64,000 nucleotides of DNA from Dyella silvae (lineage in GTDB: Bacteria > Pseudomonadota > Gammaproteobacteria > Xanthomonadales > Rhodanobacteraceae): contig NZ_JAPJBQ010000008.1 of the NCBI RefSeq assembly GCF_026421305.1, positions 62,001 to 126,000 on the forward strand, read 5' to 3'. The position numbers were made by a program, and so were the translations under genes. This document shows, piece after piece, positions 15,908 to 27,280 of the stretch (its first letter is position 1; the number at the start of each line of letters is the position of its first letter). The notes beneath the pieces are model-generated. The model had not been told where the DNA came from and did not search any database. It saw only the letters and a list, made by a program, of their open reading frames with translations.

Positions 15908-16756
15908 ATGCGCCGTGTCGTCGCTCTGCATCCCACGATCTTGATGACGGCCCTCGCCGTGGCACTCGCCGCCGGGCTGGCCGCTCCCGCCGCACACGCC
16001 GAAACCCCGGATTTCTGGGACGGCAACTGGCACGGCAACATCCAGCCCTATGTCTGGTTGCCCGGCATCAGCGCAAAAACGCGCTACCAGCTGCCCAACA
16101 ACGGCGGCGAAGTGGAGTCAAAGACGGACAAAAACATTTTCTCCTATCTGAGCGGCGCCTTCATGCTCGATGGCACCGTTCGCAAGGACAACTGGGGCAT
16201 GTATGGCGACCTCGACTGGGTGAAGTTCAGCAACGAAGAGGGGCGTTTCTCCGCCATCGGCGGAGAGCGCTTTGGCGGCAGTGCCAACCTGAATACGCGA
16301 TGGGGCATGAAGGGCGGCATGTTGAACCTGGCTGGCCTGTACACCCTGACGCACTCTGGCCAGGGCTTCGCCGACCTGCTGTTCGGCGTGCGTTACCTGT
16401 GGGTCAAGGGCAACCTCGACTGGAATTTCTCGTTCAACGGCAACGCAGGCAACGTCAATATTGCCAACAGTGGTCATCTGCACAATCAGATGCACGTCAC
16501 CGACGCCATCGTTGGCGTACGTGGCAACTGGTCGCCGTTCGACAATAAGCGTTGGTTCTTCCCCTATTACCTGGACTTTGGCGCGGGCAGTGGCGACACG
16601 ACCTACAAGCTCAGTGCCGGCGTCGCCTATGGCTACAGCTGGGGCGACATCTCACTGAGTTACCGCGATATCCATTACAGCCAGAACAGCAGTGAGAAGT
16701 TCATCAAGGATCTCAACCTGAGCGGCCCGACCTTCAGCGTCAACTGGAACTTCTGA
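15908..16756 (+). CDS. Outer-membrane beta-barrel protein, unknown function
   Basis: 282 residues from the ATG at 15908. An Arg-containing signal peptide ends at AAHAETPD. The remainder alternates polar and aromatic residues throughout (NIQPYVWLPG, YGDLDWVKF, GVRYLWVKGNLDWNFSF, ISLSYRDIHYS) and ends in FSVNWNF, the terminal aromatic needed for BAM recognition. The predicted barrel has roughly 10-12 strands. It resembles uncharacterised outer-membrane proteins annotated only as such. Divergent from the DUF3300 operon, it is probably controlled from the same palindromes, and it is followed 35 bases later by a polytopic membrane protein. Confidence 0.8.
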   Translation: MRRVVALHPTILMTALAVALAAGLAAPAAHAETPDFWDGNWHGNIQPYVWLPGISAKTRYQLPNNGGEVESKTDKNIFSYLSGAFMLDGTVRKDNWGMYGDLDWVKFSNEEGRFSAIGGERFGGSANLNTRWGMKGGMLNLAGLYTLTHSGQGFADLLFGVRYLWVKGNLDWNFSFNGNAGNVNIANSGHLHNQMHVTDAIVGVRGNWSPFDNKRWFFPYYLDFGAGSGDTTYKLSAGVAYGYSWGDISLSYRDIHYSQNSSEKFIKDLNLSGPTFSVNWNF

Positions 16757-16791
16757 TCGCAATCAACCGCGACGTCCAGGAGTTCCATGCC

Positions 16792-17958
16792 ATGAATGAT
16801 GCCGGCCAGAGCATCTTCGAAGAGCCGCGCCACGTCACCGTGCTCAGGCGCATGCGCCTGATCAAGCCGGAAGACCGCGCCGAAGCAGCACGACGCATCC
16901 TTTTCGCCATGGCCATCGGCTGGTTGCCGTTGGCCCTCATATGCGCGGTGGAATGGCTGCTCCTGCACCGCACGTCTTCGGCGGCATTTTTCAGCGACGT
17001 GGCGGCGTATGCGCGCTTCCTTCTGGCGGTGCCTATCCTGATCCTGTCCGACTACATCATCCTGCCGCGGCTGGAAGCGATCGCGCAGTACTTCGTGCGC
17101 TCCGGCCTGGTGTTGCCCGACGACCAGCCACGCTTTGACCAGGCTGTCGCGTCGGCAAGGCGTTTGAGCCGGGGCGTGTGGCCCACGGTCGGCATGGCTA
17201 TAGCGGTCTACACGCTGGTGATCGTCATTGGCGTCACCGTATCGCCAGAGGCACTGCTCGACTGGCAACGCGGGGAAGGCTCACTCCACCTGTCGGTAGC
17301 AGGCTGGTGGCATATGCTGGTGAGCGCACCACTGGTGCTTGGCCTCATTCTCAGCTGGTTATGGCGATTAGGCGTCTGGATGCGTTTTTTGCATCTGCTC
17401 TCGCGGATGGAACTCCGCCTCGTGCCCTCCCATCCGGACAAGGCAGCAGGGCTGGAGTTTGTCGCGCTCTCGCCGCGCATCTTCGCGCCGCTGGGCTTTG
17501 CCATCGGCGTCCTCGCTGCGGGCACGCTGGGCAACGAAGTCATGCATCTGCATCTGGATCCCATGGATCACATCGCAGTTCCGGTGGCGACGGCCATTGT
17601 GGTGGTCGCGTTGCTGGTCAGTCCGCCGCTGCTCTTCGCACGGAAGCTGATGCTCACCCGTCGCAGCGGGGTGTTCGAGTACGGCGCCTTGGCCAGGCGA
17701 GTGGGCGCAGTGTTCGAAGCGAAATGGTTGGCCAACGACCAGACCATCGATAGATCGGCATTGGGCGAGCAAGATTTCTCAGCCACCACCGACTTGTACA
17801 GCGTGGCCGCCAATGTCTATGCCATGCAGCCCACGTTGTTCGATCCACGCGTCGCGGCCTCGGTGGCCATCGCGACGCTGGTTCCATTTGCACCGATCTG
17901 GCTCGCGGTGATCCCCACCAAGGTACTGCTGACCCACCTGGTCGGTCTGCTCGTCTGA
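16792..17958 (+). CDS. Polytopic inner-membrane protein, unknown function
   Basis: 388 residues that I do not recognise. There are six or seven hydrophobic segments, at about residues 36-58, 66-90, 128-150, 172-197, 230-250, 263-290 and 354-388. A charged N terminus (FEEPRHVTVLRRMRLIKPED) lies in the cytoplasm. A larger soluble loop between residues 290 and 350 is rich in Asp, Ala and Arg. No transport or enzyme motif is visible. AGGAG lies ahead of the ATG, and the 35-base gap to the barrel gene suggests one transcript, so it may supply or sense something for the envelope programme. Confidence 0.75.
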   Translation: MNDAGQSIFEEPRHVTVLRRMRLIKPEDRAEAARRILFAMAIGWLPLALICAVEWLLLHRTSSAAFFSDVAAYARFLLAVPILILSDYIILPRLEAIAQYFVRSGLVLPDDQPRFDQAVASARRLSRGVWPTVGMAIAVYTLVIVIGVTVSPEALLDWQRGEGSLHLSVAGWWHMLVSAPLVLGLILSWLWRLGVWMRFLHLLSRMELRLVPSHPDKAAGLEFVALSPRIFAPLGFAIGVLAAGTLGNEVMHLHLDPMDHIAVPVATAIVVVALLVSPPLLFARKLMLTRRSGVFEYGALARRVGAVFEAKWLANDQTIDRSALGEQDFSATTDLYSVAANVYAMQPTLFDPRVAASVAIATLVPFAPIWLAVIPTKVLLTHLVGLLV

Positions 17959-17962
17959 TCGG

Positions 17963-19678
17963 TTACAGCGCTTCGATGTGCCGCAGCAGCAGACGCGCGC
18001 TTTCCCTTCCCTGCCAGTCGTTGATCACCAGTTCGTAGACGGCGCGCAACCGTTGCGGCGGCGGCGTGCCTTCGTAGGCATTGAACATCACCGCATCGTG
18101 CACTGAGCCGTCACGCGGGTCGCGCAGGTTGAGGCGAAGGTGCTTTTCGCCCATTACGCGCCAGCTCGCGCATTCGAATACGTTGTCGAAGAGCGGCTCT
18201 GGAAATGCCTGTCCCCACGGCCCCGCCGCACGCAACTGACGCGCGAGTTCGAGCGTTGCCGCGCCGGGCGGCAGCTCGCCATCGGTGAGTTGCACCGCCT
18301 GCAGGTGATCGTCGTCGAGCCACTCGCGTGCGATGGCATCGAAGGCCTCGGCGAAGCGCGGGTAGTCTTCCGTTCGCAAACTGAGGCCCGCGGCCATGGC
18401 ATGCCCGCCAAAGCGCGCGATGAGTTGGGGATGACGCGCATCGATCATGGCCAGCGCATCGCGAATATGAAATCCCGCGATGGAACGCGCCGAACCCCGT
18501 AGCTCGTCAGGCATGTCCTCGCTGGCCGGGGCGAATGCAATTACAGGACGGTGCAGCCTCTCTTTCAACTTGGACGCCACCAGACCCACCACACCCGCGT
18601 GCCAGCTCGGCTCATACAGCGCCACACCCACCGCGTCGGTGTCCACGGTGTGCGCCAGCATCACTTCCGCTTCGCCCACCATGGTCGCCTGGAGCTCGCG
18701 GCGTTCCTGATTGATCGAGCTCAGCAGTTCGGCGTAACGCCGCGCCTGCGCCATATCGTCAGTGAGCAGGCATTCCACGCCGATACGCATGTCTTCGAGC
18801 CGGCCCGCCGCATTGAGACGCGGACCAATGGCGTAACCCAGGTCGCTCGCGCACAGCGTGGCAAGACTGCGCGAGCTTGCCTCCACCAGTGCAGTGACGC
18901 CGGCACAACCATGCCCGCTACGCAGGCGCCGCAGGCCAGCTTCCACCAACACACGATTATTGAAATCGAGCGGCACCAGGTCAGCCACGGTGCCCACCGC
19001 GACCAGATCGACTAGGGTGGAAAGATCCGGTTCGCGCCCTTCGGCAAACGCACCCTGCTCACGCAGGGCCGCGCGCAGCGCCATCAGCAGATAGAACATC
19101 ACGCCGACACCGGCCAGCGCCTTGCTCGGGAACGCATCGCCCGCCAGGTTTGGATTGACCATGGCATCGGCCGCCGGCAACTGTTCGCCGGGCAGATGAT
19201 GGTCGGTGACGATCACGCGAATACCCTGCGCCTGCGCCGCCGCCACACCGGCGAGACTCGCCACGCCGTTGTCCACGGTAACGATCAGTTGTGGCCTGGG
19301 TTCCAGCGAATCGACCAGCGCGGGACTCAAGCCGTAACCGTGCACGAAGCGATTGGGCACGACGTAGTCCACATGCCGCGCGCCGAGCATGCGCAAACCT
19401 CGCACGGCGACGGCCATGCCCGTGGCGCCATCGCAGTCATAGTCGCCAGCAATCACGATGTGCCAATCGCTACGAATGGCCTCGATAAGCAACGACACGG
19501 CTTCCTGCATGCCGCCCAGTTGCTCCGGCGACAGCAACCTGGCGAGCCGATACTCGGCCTGCACCGGCGACAGTACGCCGCGCGCGGCATATACCTGCTG
19601 CACGACAGGATGAATCGCGTCGCTCCATCCGACCGGTGCGCCTTGTGACACGCGACGGCGAAGGCGCAGCGGCTTCAT
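17963..19678 (-). CDS. recJ: Single-stranded-DNA-specific exonuclease RecJ
   Basis: 571 residues. The DHH phosphoesterase motifs are intact: YDCDGATG, TVDNGVAS and the signature TDHHLPGE. The DHHA1 part includes LGYAIGPRLNAAGRLED and FGGHAMAAGLSL, and a C-terminal OB-like domain follows. RecJ degrades single-stranded DNA 5' to 3' in mismatch repair, RecF-pathway recombination and base-excision repair. The annotated start (MKPLRLRRRV) shares an ATGA with the end of rpfE; the frame is open 139 codons further, but inside rpfE, so that extension is a shadow. The rpfE-recJ order is typical of xanthomonads. Confidence 0.97.
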   Translation of the reverse strand: MKPLRLRRRVSQGAPVGWSDAIHPVVQQVYAARGVLSPVQAEYRLARLLSPEQLGGMQEAVSLLIEAIRSDWHIVIAGDYDCDGATGMAVAVRGLRMLGARHVDYVVPNRFVHGYGLSPALVDSLEPRPQLIVTVDNGVASLAGVAAAQAQGIRVIVTDHHLPGEQLPAADAMVNPNLAGDAFPSKALAGVGVMFYLLMALRAALREQGAFAEGREPDLSTLVDLVAVGTVADLVPLDFNNRVLVEAGLRRLRSGHGCAGVTALVEASSRSLATLCASDLGYAIGPRLNAAGRLEDMRIGVECLLTDDMAQARRYAELLSSINQERRELQATMVGEAEVMLAHTVDTDAVGVALYEPSWHAGVVGLVASKLKERLHRPVIAFAPASEDMPDELRGSARSIAGFHIRDALAMIDARHPQLIARFGGHAMAAGLSLRTEDYPRFAEAFDAIAREWLDDDHLQAVQLTDGELPPGAATLELARQLRAAGPWGQAFPEPLFDNVFECASWRVMGEKHLRLNLRDPRDGSVHDAVMFNAYEGTPPPQRLRAVYELVINDWQGRESARLLLRHIEAL

Positions 19679-20603
19679 CGCCGGCTTCCGCGCCAGAAGC
19701 GCCAGCGATGCCATGGGCGATGCAGCCAACGTTCGCCGCTGGCAAAACTCAATTGCAGAGGTTGCTTCAACGCCAGTGTCTCCACGCTGGGCCACCAGCT
19801 TGCAGCGATCTCTTCCACCGGAAGGTCCTGCAGATCGACCAGCCAATCGGTAGCGGAGGATTCGATGGCCTGAGCTGTGCGCTGCACCGTGTTGATCCTG
19901 GCCCGCTTGGCCAGTGCGCCAAGCAACACGTCGTCGCCGACCACACCCTTCAGAGGCGTGCGCACATGACTCGGCAAGGTACCGCCGCCCCACAGCCACA
20001 GGCTGTTGATCGGCGGCATGCCGCGTGTCTTCCGCTCGGCGTTGAGCGGGTGCTGATGCAGCAATACCTGCACCTCGTTGAGCAGTACGCGCCAACGTCT
20101 GCCATCGGGCCCCTGCGGCAAATGCTCGTAGAGGTCTTCACCCATGGCCTGCTCGGGCGAGGCAAACGTGGGCACCGGGACACCCTGTGGCAGACGAACA
20201 TGCCAATGATCCGGCGAAGACACTTCCAGGATCATCCCGGCGTCACCGAATACGGGCTTCAACGGCTTCGCCAGCGCCTGGGCGTCTTCCATGCTCAGCT
20301 GCATCTGGCCACAGGCGAGCAAGCGCACGCCGTTGAGATCCGGCTGCACCCAGGCGGGATCGGCGCAAAGCCAGCTCGCGTCGGCTGCATCACCCGTCAT
20401 CAGTTCGCGTGTCAGTGCACCGGCAGGCAACCCACCGGCCACCACGAAACGTTCGGCTAAACCCCCGAGATATCCTTTGGTGCCAGGTGACTGCTGATCC
20501 GCTCTGCGCAGCAACGCACGCAGTGGATGATCCGGCGCAAAGCGGGCCAGGTCGGGCAACCACACATCCACCGCTCCGGGAGCCACGTTTTGCATCGTCG
20601 GAC

Positions 20604-20607
<4 letters not shown>
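19675..20607 (-). CDS. rpfE: RpfE-like protein (phosphoglycerate-mutase-related)
   Basis: 310 residues resembling Xanthomonas RpfE, annotated in many genomes as a phosphoglycerate-mutase-related regulatory protein. It opens with VDVWLPDLARFAPDHPLRALLRRAD. Residues such as GDDVLLGALAKRA and PINSLWLWGGGTLPSHVR recall ApgM-like folds, but the metal-binding residues of phosphoglycerate mutase are not evident, so catalysis is doubtful. The ATG at 20607 overlaps the upstream ABC-F stop (ATGA), and its own stop overlaps recJ the same way. Xanthomonas rpfE lies near the diffusible-signal-factor genes, but no rpfF or rpfC is in this window. Confidence 0.8.
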
Positions 20608-22511
<1,904 letters not shown>

Positions 22512-22700
22512 GAGGTGCGCTTATCCAGGCCGGGCGTGCTGCCGCCCGCAGCCGCTCATGATAACGGGCTTTCGTCACTGTTCCGCCCAAAAGCACTCGG
22601 TCGAATGCCCACCCCATCGCACTAGCCACAGAATCACGTGGATTAGCCCCGTCAGTTCTGCTACAACGGCGCGGCAACGCCTTGTGCGGAGAGGGGAACC

Positions 22701-23051
22701 GTGAACAAGTACGGAATCAGCAAGCTCAGTATCAGCCTGACCATGATCACCCTGCTGGCTGCGGCCGGCGTAGCGGCTCCTGCCCATGCGGAAGATGTGC
22801 TCATCAACCGCGTGCAGCAGGAAAAAGGCATGGATCTGCCCGCCCGCGGCATGAGCATGGACCAGGTCGAAAAGAAATACGGCGCCCCGCAGCGCAAGCT
22901 GACGCCGCGCGGCGGCGATAGCGCCAAGCACCCGGTGATCAATCGTTGGGACTATTCCAACTTCATCGTGTACTTCGAAAACAGCCACGTGATCCATGCC
23001 GTGCTCAACACCCCGGCGGGCAACAACACCAACCCGTCGTCGGCCAACTGA
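22701..23051 (+). CDS. Small periplasmic protein of unknown function
   Basis: 116 residues starting at GTG, with a strong GAGAGGGG ribosome site. A signal peptide (MNKYGISKLSISLTMITLLA, cleavage after APAHA) precedes about 85 mature residues. These contain MSMDQVEKKYGAPQRKLTPRGG and WDYSNFIVYFENSHVIHAVL. The pattern MxxVExxxGxPxxxxxxxG, then WxYxxFxVYFE and VxHAVL, is like the BamE/SmpA-type fold, in which a short glycine-containing helix precedes strands. No lipobox is present. It stands alone, divergent from the ABC-F gene. Confidence 0.78.
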   Translation: MNKYGISKLSISLTMITLLAAAGVAAPAHAEDVLINRVQQEKGMDLPARGMSMDQVEKKYGAPQRKLTPRGGDSAKHPVINRWDYSNFIVYFENSHVIHAVLNTPAGNNTNPSSAN

Positions 23052-23198
23052 TCGTCTGAGTACCTACTGGCGCGGCCCGTGGCAACACGGGCCGCGCTGT
23101 CGTTTCCGTGTTGTCACGGCGCATCGATTACACTTCGCATCCCTCGCGGCCCTGCCTTCGGCAGGCGCCGGACCTCCGATGCAAGAGAATCGCTCACG

Positions 23199-24236
23199 AT
23201 GACTGACCTCAGCCTGCGCCTGCCCGCCGAATGGGAGCCGCAATCGGCCGTATTGATCGCCTGGCCGCACGCCGACACCGACTGGGCCGACCGCCTCGCC
23301 GACGTGGAGACGACGTACGTGGCGCTGGCAGCAGCCGTTACGCGCTTCCAGCCATTGATCATCGTGGTAGCGAATCAGGCACTGCACTTGCGCGTGCAGG
23401 CCTTGCTGACCGGCGAAGGTGTGGACCTGTCCAAGGTGCGCTTCGTCGAGCTGCCTTATGACGACACATGGCTGCGCGATTCAGGCCCCATCACCCTCAA
23501 AGCCGGTGATGACCGCTTTCAGCTCACCGATTTCCGCTTCACCGGCTGGGGCGGCAAGTTTGGCGCCGATCAGGACGACGCACTCATCGCCGGCCTGGTC
23601 GAGGCGGGCGTGTGCGGCAAGGCCGCGCACAAGCGCGTCGACTGGGCCCTGGAAGGCGGCGGCATCGAAAGCGATGGCGCGGGCACCGTGCTCACCACGT
23701 GGCGCTGCCTGACCCAGCGTCATCCCGAGCAGTCGCGCGAAGCAATGAGCGCAATCCTCGGCGACAACCTCCACGCCAGCCGCGTGCTGTGGCTCGATTA
23801 CGGCTATCTCGAAGGCGACGACACCGACGCCCATATCGATACGCTGGCGCGCTTCGCTCCGGGCGATCGCATCGTTTACCAGGCGTGCGACGACAGCACT
23901 GATCTGCACTACGACGAACTCAGGCGGATGGGCGAAGAGCTCGCTGCGCTGCGTACGCCTGACGGCCGTCCGTACCAGTTGTATCCGCTGCCCTGGGCGC
24001 GTCCGATCATCGATGAAGGCCGGCGCCTTGCGGCGTCTTATGCCAACTACCTGATCGTCAACGGCGCCGTACTGGTGCCCGCCTATGGCGATACCAACGA
24101 CGATGAGGCAGCGCGCATCATCGGCGAAGCCCACCCCGGCCGCGAGATCGTGCAGGTGCCCTGCCGTCCGCTGATCTGGCAGAACGGCAGCCTCCACTGC
24201 ATCACCATGCAGTTGCCGGGCGGATTGATCGGCTAA
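23199..24236 (+). CDS. aguA: Agmatine deiminase
   Basis: 345 residues of the peptidyl-arginine-deiminase-like family. The catalytic Cys is in NGSLHCITMQ, the His in TDAHIDTLARF, and the substrate Asp/Glu motifs in DDTWLRDSGP and LEGGGIESDG. It converts agmatine to N-carbamoylputrescine and ammonia in the cytoplasm. The frame begins 40 codons earlier, but MTDLSLRLPAEWEPQSAV is the usual N terminus. aguB, the next enzyme of the putrescine route, lies 0.8 kb downstream with a PEBP-like gene between them. No agmatine-producing decarboxylase is in the window. Confidence 0.94.
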   Translation: MTDLSLRLPAEWEPQSAVLIAWPHADTDWADRLADVETTYVALAAAVTRFQPLIIVVANQALHLRVQALLTGEGVDLSKVRFVELPYDDTWLRDSGPITLKAGDDRFQLTDFRFTGWGGKFGADQDDALIAGLVEAGVCGKAAHKRVDWALEGGGIESDGAGTVLTTWRCLTQRHPEQSREAMSAILGDNLHASRVLWLDYGYLEGDDTDAHIDTLARFAPGDRIVYQACDDSTDLHYDELRRMGEELAALRTPDGRPYQLYPLPWARPIIDEGRRLAASYANYLIVNGAVLVPAYGDTNDDEAARIIGEAHPGREIVQVPCRPLIWQNGSLHCITMQLPGGLIG

Positions 24237-24360
24237 ACCACTCCCCAGGCGTGGCGGCGCTGTCCGGCACGCTTGCCTATGAACGGCGCGACTTCAGGCC
24301 ACTCAAGCTGGGCAGCAAGGCGCATCATGCACAGGCCTCTACCTCTTATTGGGGGTCGCC

Positions 24361-24885
24361 ATGCGCCGCGTCGCCACCTTGCTGTCCACCACCCTGTTTG
24401 CTTTCACGGCCCATGCCGCCGACTTCTCGTTACAGGTCGATGGCGACCACGGCCGCTTGCCGGCGAGCAGCAGCTATCACGGCTATGGGTGTACGGGGGA
24501 CAACCGCGCGCCCGCCGTGCACTGGCAAAACGCGCCGGCAGGCACCCGCGGTTTCGCCTTGACGGTGTTCGACCCGGATGCACCCACTGGCAAAGGTTGG
24601 TGGCACTGGGCGGTGATCAATCTGCCTGCATCCACGACCAGCCTGCCCGCCGGGGCGGCCCTGCCCACTGGTGCTGTCACGCTGCGCAACGATTACGGCG
24701 ACACTGGCTGGGGTGGTCCGTGCCCTCCCCCGGGGGACCCGCCGCATCATTACGTATTCACCCTCTTCGCACTCGACGTGCCCGGGCTTGATGCCCCCAG
24801 CGGCGCCACTGCGGCATGGGTGGAGGGCGCCATTCGTGGACATGCGCTAGGCAAGGCGCAGACCACACTGACCTACGGGCGTTGA
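24361..24885 (+). CDS. YbhB/YbcL family (PEBP, Raf-kinase-inhibitor-like) secreted protein
   Basis: 174 residues with a signal peptide (MRRVATLLSTTLFAFTAHA). The PEBP fold is shown by FALTVFDPDAPTGKGWWHWAVINLPA, which contains the DPDAP ligand pocket and the conserved His, and by GPCPPPGDPPHHYVFTLFALDV, the second anion-binding part. Bacterial members are poorly characterised; a periplasmic ligand-binding role is plausible. The ATG at 24361 follows GGGGG. It sits between aguA and aguB, but no role in polyamine metabolism is known. Confidence 0.88.
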   Translation: MRRVATLLSTTLFAFTAHAADFSLQVDGDHGRLPASSSYHGYGCTGDNRAPAVHWQNAPAGTRGFALTVFDPDAPTGKGWWHWAVINLPASTTSLPAGAALPTGAVTLRNDYGDTGWGGPCPPPGDPPHHYVFTLFALDVPGLDAPSGATAAWVEGAIRGHALGKAQTTLTYGR

Positions 24886-25023
24886 TATCCAAACAAAGGC
24901 TTGCCACCCGGCCATGCCGGCCTCATCTCCGTGGCCACGACACGCCACGGCGCCATGCCGCCAACAGGTATCCGCTAAACTTGCTCGCCTGTCCCCACAG
25001 GCAGCCCCTCAGGAAGTGTGCCG

Positions 25024-25914
25024 ATGACCCGCAAGACCCTCAAAGTTGCCCTGCTGCAGGAAACCGATCGCGGCAGCCGCGACGCCAATCTCGACGCCAT
25101 TGAGGCGGGACTGCGCGAAGCCGCCGCCAAGGGCGTGGAGCTGGTGCTTCTGCAGGAACTGCACAACGGCCCCTACTTCTGTCAGCACGAGTCGGTGGAC
25201 GAGTTCGACCTGGCCGAAACCATTCCGGGTCACAGCACCGCACGCATCGGCAAACTGGCCGAAGAGCTCAAGCTGGTGGTGGTTGCCTCGCTGTTCGAGA
25301 AGCGGGCGACCGGCCTGTATCACAACACGGCCGTGGTGTTCGACCGCTCCGCCACCATCGCCGGCAAGTACCGCAAGATGCACATTCCGGACGATCCGGC
25401 GTTCTACGAGAAGTTCTACTTCACGCCGGGCGATCTGGGATTCGATCCCATCGAGACCTCGGTGGGCCGCCTCGGTGTGCTGGTGTGCTGGGATCAGTGG
25501 TATCCGGAAGCCGCGCGCCTGATGGCGCTGGCCGGCGCCGATCTGTTGCTCTATCCCACCGCCATTGGCTGGGACCCTAAGGACGAGCAGGCCGAGAAGG
25601 ACCGCCAGCGCGAAGCCTGGGTGACCGTACAGCGCGGCCATGCCGTGGCAAACGGCCTGCCCCTGCTCTCGTGCAACCGCACGGGTTATGAGGCGGACAA
25701 GGCCGGCGTAGGTAATGGCATCCAATTCTGGGGCACCAGCTTCGTGGCCGGGCCGCAAGGCGAATTTCTGGCCCAGGCCGGCACCGATGCGCGCGAGCTC
25801 CTGATCGTCGACGTGGACATGGCACGCAGCGAGCATGTGCGCCGTATCTGGCCGTTCTTGCGCGACCGCCGCATCGACGCCTATGGCGACCTGCTCAAGC
25901 GCTTCCGCGACTGA
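25024..25914 (+). CDS. aguB: N-carbamoylputrescine amidase
   Basis: 296 residues of the nitrilase superfamily. The triad is Glu in LLQELHNGPYF, Lys in GKYRKMHIPDD and Cys in LVCWDQWYPEAARL. The segments FYFTPGD and the conserved C-terminal RRIWPFLRDRRIDAYG separate it from omega-amidases and match AguB. It releases putrescine, CO2 and ammonia from N-carbamoylputrescine, completing the pathway begun by aguA. A GTG two codons upstream is possible, but the ATG at 25024 with AGGAAG before it is preferred. Confidence 0.95.
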   Translation: MTRKTLKVALLQETDRGSRDANLDAIEAGLREAAAKGVELVLLQELHNGPYFCQHESVDEFDLAETIPGHSTARIGKLAEELKLVVVASLFEKRATGLYHNTAVVFDRSATIAGKYRKMHIPDDPAFYEKFYFTPGDLGFDPIETSVGRLGVLVCWDQWYPEAARLMALAGADLLLYPTAIGWDPKDEQAEKDRQREAWVTVQRGHAVANGLPLLSCNRTGYEADKAGVGNGIQFWGTSFVAGPQGEFLAQAGTDARELLIVDVDMARSEHVRRIWPFLRDRRIDAYGDLLKRFRD

Positions 25915-25982
25915 ACTGTTATCCCTGGCTGGCTTGAGCCGCGCCAGGGTCATCCCCATGCAGGAATAACTCCCCCCTATCG

Positions 25983-27224
25983 ATGCCCGACATGAGCCTG
26001 ACTGACATCGCCGATTCCCTGCCACCTGTATTGCGCGATCAACCGATCGAGCGTGTAACGCGTGATGGCGTGGAGTATGTGGTGCTTGGCACGGCGCACG
26101 TCTCCCGCGCCAGCGTGGAGGCAGTGGAAGCGCTGCTGGCGCACGAGTCGTTCGACGCGGTGGCGGTGGAGCTCTGCGAGAGCCGCGCCCAGGGCATGCG
26201 CGATCCCGACGCCTTCAAGCAGATGGATCTGTTCCAGGTGATCCGCCAGGGCAAGGCCGGCATGGTTGCGGCGAGCCTGGTGCTGTCGTCGTTCCAGAAG
26301 CGCCTGGCGGAGCAGTACGGCATCCAGCCCGGCGCGGAAATGAAGGCCGGCATGGACGGCGCCGAACAACGCCATATGCCCGTATGGCTGGTCGATCGCG
26401 ACGTGGGCACCACGTTGCGCCGGGCGTGGCACAGCGTCGGTTTCTGGCAACGCTTCGGGCTGCTTGGCGGCCTGATCGCCAGCGTGTTCGAGCGCCAGGA
26501 CATCGAAGAAGCCGAGATCGAGAAGCTCAAACAGGGCGATATGCTGGAGAGTGCCTTCAGTGAATTCGCTACCAATTCGGCGCCGCTCTATCGCAGCCTG
26601 ATCGCAGAACGCGATGCTTACATGGCAGCGCGTTTGCGAGAGCAGGCGGCGCAAGCCGGATTTGGCGAAGGCCGCCGCGTGCTGGTCGTCATTGGCGCAG
26701 GCCACCTGAAAGGCCTGTGCGAACAGATCCAGACGCAGCAGGGCAATCCGTCACTTGAGGCGGCCACCCTTGCTGCCGCACCACCGAAATCGCACTGGCC
26801 CAAATGGATCGCGCTTGCCCTGGTGCTTGCCGTATTCGTCGCCATCGCGTTTGCTTTTCACCGCGATGCGTCGCTAGGCACCGCAGCGCTACGCGACTGG
26901 GTGCTGTATACCGGCGGCTTCTCGGCACTGGGTGCCCTCGTGGCCGGCGCGCATCCGCTCAGCATTCTGGCGGCGTTTGTCGCCGGCCCGATCAAACCAT
27001 TCCGCCCCGGCATCCCGTCCGGCGGCATCAGTGCGATGGTGGAAGCGTGGATCCGCCGCCCGCGCGTGGCGGATTTCGAAACGCTGCGCGACGACATCAC
27101 GCACTGGAGCGGCTGGTGGAAGAATCGCGTGGCGCGCACGCTGCTCAATTTCTTCCTGGTTTGCTTCGGCACCATCATCGGCGAATACACGGCCGGGATT
27201 CATATCTTCAAGAGCTTGCTTTGA
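25983..27224 (+). CDS. TraB/PrgY-family membrane protein
   Basis: 413 residues. The TraB-type N-terminal domain has VLGTAHVSRASVEAVEALL, AVAVELCESR and VVIGAGHLKGLCEQIQ. From about residue 275 there are hydrophobic stretches: WPKWIALALVLAVFVAIAFAF, then segments around ALGALVAGAHPLSILAAFVAG and LLNFFLVCFGTIIGEYTAG. The family includes enterococcal pheromone shutdown protein TraB and the haem-binding-like GxxH fold of Tiki proteases; its bacterial role is unclear. Met 4 (MSLTD) is an alternative start. It follows aguB by 68 bases. Confidence 0.88.
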   Translation: MPDMSLTDIADSLPPVLRDQPIERVTRDGVEYVVLGTAHVSRASVEAVEALLAHESFDAVAVELCESRAQGMRDPDAFKQMDLFQVIRQGKAGMVAASLVLSSFQKRLAEQYGIQPGAEMKAGMDGAEQRHMPVWLVDRDVGTTLRRAWHSVGFWQRFGLLGGLIASVFERQDIEEAEIEKLKQGDMLESAFSEFATNSAPLYRSLIAERDAYMAARLREQAAQAGFGEGRRVLVVIGAGHLKGLCEQIQTQQGNPSLEAATLAAAPPKSHWPKWIALALVLAVFVAIAFAFHRDASLGTAALRDWVLYTGGFSALGALVAGAHPLSILAAFVAGPIKPFRPGIPSGGISAMVEAWIRRPRVADFETLRDDITHWSGWWKNRVARTLLNFFLVCFGTIIGEYTAGIHIFKSLL

Positions 27225-27280
27225 CGCGGGCTCGTTCCCTGCGCAGATACTCTCCAGAACATCCGTCAAACCCTCACGCT

